The notes below the pieces were generated by a model, which searched no databases, had not been told where the DNA came from, and was given only the letters and a program-made list of their open reading frames with translations. The translations under genes and the position numbers were made by a program. A stretch of 64,000 bases of DNA from Cladopsammia gracilis (Eukaryota; Cnidaria; Anthozoa; Scleractinia; Dendrophylliidae). The stretch's first letter is position 1, and the number at the start of each line of letters is the position of its first letter. Where the stretch lies: the NCBI GenBank assembly GCA_022457155.1, contig JAJGOT010000352.1:124001-188000 (forward strand). Reading direction: 5' to 3'. Below are positions 17,590-28,358 of this stretch, one piece after another.

Positions 17590-20500
17590 CTGTCGGTGAA
17601 AAAAGACAATCAGACACCAGCATTTTAAAAAAAAGAATGGCCTTTCAACCATGAGAACGCGGACGTAACTAACTAGAACAGCCTCCACTGCACCCAACCT
17701 ACTGTTCTCCAGGTGCGAAACATAACTCCCATAACTTAAATGCCGGGATCAGGTTATGAACAAGCTTAGTAATGGTCATCGTCTGAATTCACCACAACAA
17801 CACTACTTCTCTACAACGGCCATACAACACCCGGAACATTCTGTCGGCAGATGAGAGTTGACCCCCCTTCCTCCTCCCTATTCCCTCCCCCCTCTCCCCC
17901 CCCCCCCCCCCCCCAACCCCATCTCATGATTCATTGCTCGCCCTGGCCAGAATAAATGTAAAATACTGACGATTTCGTACCTGATAAATGAAGTTGTATT
18001 GTTCCAAGGAACAAACGATGCCATGTCGGTCACGCCTGAGATTTTTTGACAACTCAAACACATCAACAACAGATGTCTTGCTTTCCTCGTGACTCTTGAT
18101 ACCAATATCCACAGCGATGTACACCCCAGTGAAACCCAAACCATCGCTAAAAGGGAAATAAATATACGTCTTCTACTTCTGCTTCTATTATTCACGTTAT
18201 AATGTAGTCAGTGGCAGAACTCCGGCACTACTCTCAAGTATGGCCACACATAAGAATAGTAAATATCATTTAAGGGGTAATAAGATCGAAACTCCGCGAT
18301 TTTGTTCGTATTATATGAAAAACTCGATCAGCTATCGAGGTGCTGTACTTTGGAACATTGCATCCAGGTACTACACTGACAATTTCAAGCAATTTTATGC
18401 CAAAGCTAAAATGGATCGACGATTTTATTAAACAACTAGACTTCAATGCAACCCCGATTCAAACGCAAAGTAGGAATGTAACGGATTTTAAATTTTATCA
18501 ATGTGACCAATCATGTATATAACCATTTTTAATTTTAATGTATATAGAAACGTTTTTTAATTAGTGTAGCTAGAAACACGACCCCACAAGCAAGATTTTT
18601 GCTTTAATTTTTATCGTGTATAAATAAAGGATGTTGTTGTTGTTGTTGTTGTTGTCTCAATGAAAGTAAAAATATCGATTTAATCTTCACTGTATAGGGT
18701 GAACATATCGATATCTTTAAGGCAGTATTTACTATAATGTTTACCCACCCGATTAACTAAACAGCTACTTGAAACATCTTCGGGACCTTCCTCGAGAATC
18801 TTCGGCAATTTTCGGAAGATGACTGAAAGCGCTCGGGCAATATTTGTTTTCACATGCAGTTAGTTATTAAGTCCATTTTTCTAGAAATCATTACCTACCT
18901 GCAATGTACAATGGTTGGAGCCTTGGTTTCGCCATACTTTTTCCTCGCTTCTCGCGTGGACGTCACAAATCCAACAAACAAAGCGACGTTTGGCACGGCA
19001 CGCTCCTTCCACGAGGTGAATCGAAAGTGCGAGACTTCACGCGGTGAGGACGTATTCTAAAAGAATTAAAAATTAAAGTTATAATCAATTATAGTGCTTG
19101 GGCTCAGATGTAATTTTTAGAAGCAAAATTAGTTAATGGGTCTTAATGATGCGTTTAAAATTGTTATTTGTAAAACCATGGTAGATTTACACTCTAAAGA
19201 AATTGTTTGCTAAAAAGCCGTCTTCGAGACAAGCTTTTAAAGCAAAAATAACTAAAAAGAGAAAGTTACATTTTACATTGTATATCGGGAACGACGACCC
19301 TGGCTTGTGAAGGGCTATAGCTCATTAGTATATACTGAAACAGTGAATAGCATTGTTGGCGCGCTCTGATTGGCTACTGAAAGTCGGAATAGCAAGTGCT
19401 ATTCACCTCCCAGCAATCTGCGCGCGAAAATTCTAATCGTTGACAGGAATATTATAAATGAGTTAAAAAGCATCATTTTCGTTATATTATCTCACTGTTT
19501 CAGTATATACTAAAACTTCGCGGCTCGGTAAATATCCACCACTACCCACCTCCACTTCGGTGAATAGTTGTTAATTATCCTTTCATCCTACGCGCTACTG
19601 CAGAATGGCTAAAAATTGTAATTTTTTACCTTACTTTCCGCGATACTCAAAACTGTCAAGATATAGTCTGCCTTTTCTGTTGTCTGCTTGATTGTCACGT
19701 CAATGGAGCCATATCGTTTCGAGTTCCCTTCACCTTTCGGCAAATAATCCATAAACTCAGCCTAAAAATAAAATGTTATCAAGAAAAGAAAAACGTTTAC
19801 CGTTAATCTGACTTTAAAAATACATTCGTCCAAAATTGCACTCACTTATTATACGAACCGAACATGCTACAATTCCTGTCACAATTAGTTGCAACACTTC
19901 ACAAAAACACCACTGGGATATAAATCACGTCCGAGCTGGAGAACATGCATTCCTCAGCTCTGCTTCCCTCCCCCGATGTTGCGGTTGGAGATTTGTCAGT
20001 TTTCAGTCTTGCTTCTTGGAGATCAAACTAAAGGGGAAAGCGGGAAAGAAAGCAGCCATGCAGTCGACCCATTCCAATATTTGTGACCGAGGCTTGCCAT
20101 CCCAGTCACGATTAGTTGTCACACTTTAATTACTGAGTCGGAGAACACGTATTTCACATCTCCTTCTGCCCCCAATATCACAGGTTTGCTTTCACCAGCT
20201 GTCACATATTGAAGATCAATATTGAAGGAAAGGCGAAAAAAAGGCACCGTTCCAACTTTTGTGACCGAGATGGTGGTGCAATACATTCTTATTATATGAT
20301 TACAGTGTATGGCTTTTTTACATAACACATCCAAACGCAAGTTCTACAAAGTAAGTATGTACAGACACGTATTTCACGCCACTTTAGCAGACGTTTTGCA
20401 AAAGATAAATACCAGACACACAGGAGAGTTGTTCTTTACATTAACCAGTTTTCTTTTTCTTTTTTTTTTTTGCCGAAAACACTGTTCGGTTTATTAAATC

Positions 20501-23500
20501 AGTTCTTACCACAACGAAGCCAATCAGAATACTCCTTTATCGTTGGTCAGTTAACCAGTACAGTAATAACTAAAGTCTTTTTTTCTGTAAGTTTTCGATT
20601 GACTTGGGGGATTGGACCAAATAACCGTATTCTCTTACCGGCTTTTCCTTTTCCTTATCGTTCACCATGACAACAGTATTAGCTTGTTGGTCCCAGACCA
20701 TTCGCCAGAAATCATCCAGGGTCTCGCGTAAAGGATGCTGGGTAGCAACGTAGCATCTCAGTCCTTTGTGATCCTTATAAGGTCGAAAATTGACAACAGT
20801 TTCATCAGTAAGGGGAAACACCTAAATCAAAGCAACTTTATTTGGGCCGATTATGGTGTTCTACACGATACCTATAAGGAATGTTTCACAATTTAAACTG
20901 CTACAAATTTTGTTGCACAAAGTTATATTTGATTCACTCTCTACTCCATGTATAATTATTTCGCAACATAGAAACATGATCAATAAAGTAAGGATTTATT
21001 GATTTGTAACATGACATTTGCTTACCCTTATCCAATTAGCGTTGATGTAATCAGGCTGAGTGGATAACGTGACACGAGTTTTAGGAGCTGTACAATAAAA
21101 ACACGTAATAATTTTTTAACGCGCAATTACAGTTAAAGCAAAGATAAACTCGGGTCACAGGTGGTACACACAGTACTCGTATTCTGTGGCACGAACTAAC
21201 TAGGAATACTACAACAGTGAAAACCCTCGTGTAAAAACCTTGTGGATTAAGCAGGAACCTATAGGCTATAATTTTGGCATTCTTAAAATACACATTATAA
21301 AGGAAACTGTCGAGACTAAAAATTGAAACAGTTTCGGGGGAGTTATTTTGGAAAATCAGTTTAGTAAAGTTTTGTTTAGTTTCGTTGCAGTGTATTGGTT
21401 TACTGTTTGAATTCGAGACAACAGAAAAACCGGTTTTACCGGCTTTGGTTTGACGCATACGCAGACATTTGATCGCGATGGATCGCTCACCTGGCAGAAC
21501 ATCCGGGAATCTGTTCTTACTGGACGTTTCCGGGGGGTAATTCACTTGTTGATTCGGCACGTCTTTGTTCAGGTTCTACAAACGGCAAATGATAAAAACA
21601 AAAGATTAAAAATATGCATGTTATTTTTGTCCTTCTTGTTTTGTCCGAAAAGGCAAAGTAAGAAAACTCAGAGTATGTCAGATCATAATGCTTAGTCACC
21701 TTAAATTCTGTTTCCTTTTTCTGTCCATTTCTGTTTCGTATCGCCAACGCAACAATTCCCACGGTTCCTGTTTTATGAGTCAGCGGTACATTTTCGTCGT
21801 CATGCATGTTAACATATGAGCCTCTTCTATCTTGGTGTTTTGGGTCAGCGTCTGCTTTTCTGAGAGAGACTGGAGTAGTAGGCCGGGACCCTTTGTTTTG
21901 CTTCTGAACGAAAATAAAAGAGGAAAAAGAAATTAAATTGGTTCAGAATAACAGCCCGTCAGTAACATGTTCTTGTCAGTAACAAGTTCCTGCATGGGGA
22001 TACGTTTATCTTGACAATTTTTAACATCAACATCATTTTATTCTTCTGCTCTTACTCTTTTTCTTTAAATCTTTTCACTTGAAGCAAATTAATTTTGTTA
22101 CCCCCCTTTTGTTACCTTGCATATTTTTTTTTTATTCGGCAATAATTAATAATTACAAGCTTTGTAATGCACGATATCTTTATTTCGTTAGCCACCTAAT
22201 AGGTCATGTGAGTTTATATGTATTGTTAGTTTGTAATTTTATTAGTGTTGTCGCGCATGACAATATTAATAAATATATAATGACTTAAAAACTTATTTTT
22301 AGCCCTTCGTCAGAGCTCTGACGAAGGGCGGTTTTGGTTGATCTGCAAAACATTCAATCTGAATCCCTTGTGCGCGCTATGATTCGTGTTCACAGCTGAA
22401 CAGAAAACGTGCACAAATTGCATGTGTTGGACACGTGAAAGAACAGTGAGACAAGAGCAACCCAAACTATCATGATCTGGGGCTCTTTTCTCGAAACTCC
22501 CGGTAACTTTTCGGGCCCGAAGTCAAATATTGAAATCAAAATCTAAAGAATAAAAGCGCGGGTCCTAGCGAACAAACCAGTCCATTTTGTTTTGCTAACT
22601 GATAGTTTTATCGTATTATCTGCAAAACGTTTGAAACCTCGATCTTCAATGAAAATAAAACAGCTTTCCGGGCCCGGTAATTACCGGGTCTTTCGAGAAA
22701 CGGCCCCCTGACCACTACCACTAACCTCTCCACCATTACCAGCCCCGGACGAATTAGCGCCCGAGGACCCATCTTCTTTATTATTGCTGTCAGCACCAAC
22801 TCCACGGCTGCCACTGCCAAGAGCAGGATCAGGCGGCGCCGGAGGAACAACAACTGGAACATTTGAAACATTCGAGCTCTTGTCACCGCTGCCATTTTTT
22901 ACACTTCCTGGCTTGTTAATAGATGCGTAGGTGTGATCTCCAACGCCATTAGTTTTCAAGTCTCCGTAAGCATTGTCCTTGTCATTACCGAGTGGATTTG
23001 CTGTTCTTCCGGTTGCAGATTTGTCGTCTTCATCTGGGAAGTTCTCTTTTCCAGCAGCATTCTACGGTTTTGGAAGTAAGTGATTTAGTTGGTTTTAACA
23101 TCCGTAATTAAGGAGAAAATATACTACAGTTCGTATTCTCGATAACTCGAACCTCCACGGAAATCAGAAAACGCGCGTTCGCATTAGCGGGAGTTCGAGT
23201 TATCGGGAGCTGGTTGGGAACAGATGATCGGAAATTAGGCAATATAGTGTAAATGGTGTTTGTTTACAAATTTCTTTATGACTTATCAAAGGTTTTTACT
23301 GGCCAAGAAAGAGTTAAACTAGAACGATGTTTTAAACAAAACATAGCATAAATGAACAGAACGAAACAAAGCAAAGCGAAGTAAAAAAACACTATGGTAG
23401 GACAAAGGACAATGTATACACTAATATACTCAGTCTTGGATGACAGTGCATGTTTTGACTTTGACAGATACCGGTTCGAGTTATCGAGGTTATAAATATT

Positions 23501-26500
23501 CTTGGCTTTCACTTACGTCATATCAAAATTCAGAAGCATTAAACAATAGATTTCGAATCCAAAATGTTTTTGGAATTGTAGAGAGTTTAAAACTACACAT
23601 ATTGGCCAAAAACAAAATTGTTACCTAAACAACACAAAATTTGCTTACCTTGTTGTTGCTGCTGTTGTTGTTTTTGTTATTACTGTTGTTGTCGTTGACA
23701 TCATCGTATCCATCATTAGTGTGACCGCCTTTGTCTTTATCTCCTTTCACATGTTCACCCTCACCTTCTTTCATCCCTTTCTTATTGTTGTCCGTCTTTG
23801 CGTTTTTGTCCCTGTTTTGTTTATCTTTAATTCCTGCTGAGGCCAAGTCGCCATTGTCAACGTGAATAACATGAAGTGCGTGAGCCGGGTGTTCAGAACT
23901 CCCGTATTTTCGACTTCGTCTTCGTCGTCTTCTCCCGCAGCAAAACAACTGTAGAACAAATGACTTTATTATCTCTCTTTCGCGCTGTATTGATTATGAT
24001 TACGATCAGCAGAATCGGAGAATTCTTGGAGATGGGGAAAAGAAAGCGCGTGGACAATGTAGGGAAGTGAGAAGAGAAGAAGCTAGTCTGTTTCCATTGT
24101 TCCACGCGCGCCATCTTTATTTTTTAATTTCCGGTTGATCTGGTTGTTCTTATCTAATCTTAGGAGCCATTACGGAAGAGCGAGCCTAATTACATTCGCC
24201 ACACAGCTAACGATACCACTGTTGTATAGAGCGGTTTTCAACTGAGTGTCGAAAGTAAATTAGCGATTGCTTTGGTTTTGCATTGCTACGCTTTATGATT
24301 GGCTAAAAAATCTCGCGCCACTTTCTCAACCAATCAGAAGTAAAACCAAAACCACTCGTGACTTACTCGCGCGCGTTTTCCCGCGCTTGGCGTCGGTTAC
24401 ATATATTTGCTTCGAGTTCTGATTGGTTCATTTGTTTGTCTGCGTCTGTTGTGATTGGCTAGAGTGATTACTTTGTATTTTGGTTTTACGACACACAAGT
24501 AAAACTCGTAAGTTATAACTTACGCAACAACAAGCCAACAGCATGAGAAGTAATCCAAAAGCCCCAGCAACAGCAATCAGTATAATAGTCCAAGTCGGCA
24601 TTTTACTGTCGCTATTATTTTCGTAATTGGAAGCGTTATTTCCAGCCAACTCCACTTCTACAACCTGAGAAAAAAAATCATCATCATATGAAAATATTTT
24701 CTAATACCTACAAGATAAACAACTTCGTTAATACTACCTTATTCCATGAAAATTTCGCAATTTGAACAGTTTTGCAGTGTGAACGCACGTTAATAAACCG
24801 TATGTATGTAAACCTACTCCCCCCACCCCCTCCCTTGTCCGTGGAGTTTTGTTCTCTATTACTAGTCTCTCGCCTAGCGTTTTTCTCGTCCTCATTCTTG
24901 AAGTTGTCGAGTACAAAGGAGGCTGGGGTCGATCAAGCGAGGTCTGACAAAGCCAACGTCCAACTACTGTGGCAAACGTTTGAAAAATGAATGTTTGAAT
25001 AAAAAATAGCCTAGACTTGTCTAGGTCCCTGAGGGATGTAACGAAAGGTAAGTAAGCCTTTGGGAATTTAGTAGTTTTAATTTACACGTCGTGGATCAGA
25101 TACAATTATTTTGAGTTTTTTTTTATTATGAACACCGACCGCCCAAACAGTATATTCAACATTAAATACCTTTTCCTCAAAGTCCGGTCCCAGCTGTTTC
25201 GTATTCCCATTCTCAAAAAACATCTGAAACATTTTGTAGGCCTTTAAAGTAAGGCACTTTTGCACATCTTTGGAGCCAGATTTTGAAACATAAAACCACA
25301 CCTCTGCAAGCTCGTTCTTTTTGCTTGGGTCCACACAGTTTCTTTCCACGTTTATATAGATAATCCTGTCGGAGGAGACCTTAGTGCCGCTTTTGTCATG
25401 CAGGTTCTGCGCTGTCCTTTCCTTCAAAGCTTCCCGCTTGGAGCAAAATTCTCCCCAAGTCATTCCAAGCTTCAACTTAACGTACAGCTCTGGTTTCCTG
25501 CCCGGGGTAGGGAGCGTAGATTTGGTTGTTGAAGGCTTCGAAGCCTCTGATGTAGCAGTGGGCTCTGTGGTGTTCTGAGAAGGAGGTTCAGTTGCATTTG
25601 CTGGAAACTCTGTGGTTGTTGGAGTGTCTGTACTTGGAGACAAACTTGTCGGTGGTAGGGTAGGGGGTTTACGCCTGGGACAGACCCAATGGGTGTATAC
25701 TCCTAGATGTTGAAACCACGTCCCTTTGGTATCAGGATGTGTTGGGGTCCTAAGAAGTACCTTGATACCCCAGTCATAAATACCAGGTTTTTTACATTTG
25801 TAAAAAGGCCAAAGGAACTGCCCAATCCTATCTTCTGTGTTTGACTTCATGTAGAAATCACTAACGCCACGAACAGTGGTTGTGTTGTGACAGCTCAACT
25901 TTTTCACTTTAGTTTCCAAGTATAATTGGTTGAGGAATTTGTTAGCCTTTATGTTGCTGTCTATAAACTCCCAGATGCCCATGCTGAGATTTTTGTAGTG
26001 CAAACTGTTGATATCAGCAATATCCGCTGTCTTGCAATTTGGGACATTCTGATGGAATGTAACCTCGAAGATTTTTCTTGTTACAGATTTAGGATCGATG
26101 GTTACTCGAATCGTCCGTTTCACGAGTTTTAGGCTACCGAGTGTCGCTGCTCGCAAAGAGTTATCGAGAGGACTCAGTGCCAGGATTGGCAACTCTGACG
26201 CTGATGAACTCATTCCAATTTCAATGACCACGGTTTTGTTATCTGGAACGTCAATATTGGCATACCTAAAGTTGGCCTTACCCTTAAACGCGTCCGCTAT
26301 AAACGTCTCCACGTCCTTCCTGGTCTGCACCGTGTCATTGCTTTCGCTTTGCAAAGAAGCACGCACATGGAACAGTTTTTCGCCGGGGATATACGATGCC
26401 CATTCCGAGACAACCGAGAAGTGGCCAACTTGCCCAGCATCCACTGCGGTCTTCAAACTGCTCAGCTCCTTATTTGGGTTTGCCACTGAAGGATCGTTTA

Positions 26501-27883
26501 TCTGAACACGCGCCGTTACCATGGTGATGTTGTCATCTTCCAAACACTTAATATCTTGAATGTTAGCAGCAACAAATTTGGGGTTAGTAGACATAACGGT
26601 GTTTATGGCGTTCTCAAAGTCCTCTTTTCGGTCAAAACCCTTGTCAACGGCAGAATCGTTGCATACAAATTTCACTTTAAGAACGACATCGAAAACAACC
26701 CCTGAATAAAGGGTTGGATCAACAGAAAAGCCTCCTAGGCTTCCATTCTTCATCTCGTTTCCAAGTTGAGACTTCATGAGATTTTCATTTGAGCTTGAAG
26801 CCGTTACCTTCAGAACAGCGATAACGCTTCCAGGTTTGAATTCTACAACATCCACGCTCGCATCTCCAACATTTCTAAGAACAGCTAAAACTGCTGTTGT
26901 AAGGTTTGTTGCCAAGCCAACAAACCTTGAACTATTCTTGTTGAAGAGATCTTCTGACCACGTGGTTTGGGTGAGTTGAATGGAGATCTGAAAAGAAACA
27001 TTCTGCGGGAGACTGGGACCGGTGGTCGAGGAGAGATGTGCTGATGTCTGGGTTGGCGAGACGGCACTTGGGGAAACCGCTGAGTACGTCTGGACGGTTA
27101 CAGACGACGCAAGACTTGGCGTCGAGGCTGATGTAACTGCTTGAAAGATGATTTGATAAAAGTAGTTAGTTTCCTCACAGGCTTGCCATCCTCTGTTTGT
27201 GTGGTGTGCTTGCTGTGCATCTGTAAATAACGGTTCGACTCGCTCAAAAATTGAGCGAGCCGAACCGTTGCTGTTTGAAAATACAGTCAACTCCCTCTAA
27301 GAGGGACACCGTCGGGACCGGCCCCAAATGTCTGTCTAGTCTTAGAGGAGTGTCCGGCCTATAGAGAGTCGAGGTAACGTGAAACCAGTCATTTTTAGAT
27401 AATAAACTGCTGAATTTATGCACGATGAACAGTGATGAATACACGTCTGTATGAAGTCTATTTAAAGTCGTTTACTTAATAAGCAAATCCTACAAACTGG
27501 AACAAACCTTAAATAAATGGACTCGTTTGTTCATATACAGCACCTACATTTCCGTTTTGAAGTATTTTTCACTAAAAAATGACTTCTCAAGTGTCCATTG
27601 ACGGTTTAAAAGTGTCCGTTGTCCGTCTTAGAGAGGTGTCCGTCTTGTAGAGAGTTTAGTTACAGTAAAACGACTGAAAAACGGCAGGGACCAATATCAG
27701 GTGTACCGCCTTCGCGAGCACAAATCGCCAAAATAAACACACAAAGAAAGTTAAACAAGACGGAAGTGAATTTGAGAGTTTTCATTTCATTTTCATTAGC
27801 TTTAATAGCCCTAAATTTCGCCTTTATTGAGGCTAGTTTTATAAACCGATACGGCCATTACACCACACAAACGAAGGCTGGCG

Positions 27884-27917
<34 letters not shown>

Positions 27918-27986
27918 TAATTTTTTTAACAATTAGAATAACTATTTACAATACATTAAAATTCTAATACGGTAAAATATGTACAT

Positions 27987-28040
<54 letters not shown>

Positions 28041-28222
28041 GCAACATCAACCTCTGCGAAATTCAGAAAACCGCACTACTTGGAACAGCCAACATCCTGC
28101 GCAAGACCCTTTCTCTGCAATGCTAAGTAGTGTGGCCTCCACACAGCGCCTCATGGGTGCCCTAGGTCCATGGTTTGGACCCGGCCCCCATGGAGAACAC
28201 ATAATTATATAGAGAACACATG

Positions 28223-28258
<36 letters not shown>

Positions 28259-28321
28259 TTTTTAATAATAATTAATAAACTTTATTAAAAATAGCAATAA
28301 TACTTTACAATAACTATAAAT

Positions 28322-28358
<37 letters not shown>

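Noticed and set aside
22302..22329. Possible hammerhead ribozyme at the palindrome
   Set aside because: CTGACGA is present but there is no GAAA partner at the expected distance.
27886..28357. Possible CRISPR-like spaced repeats
   Set aside because: The blocks are simple TAA microsatellites around a LINE tail.
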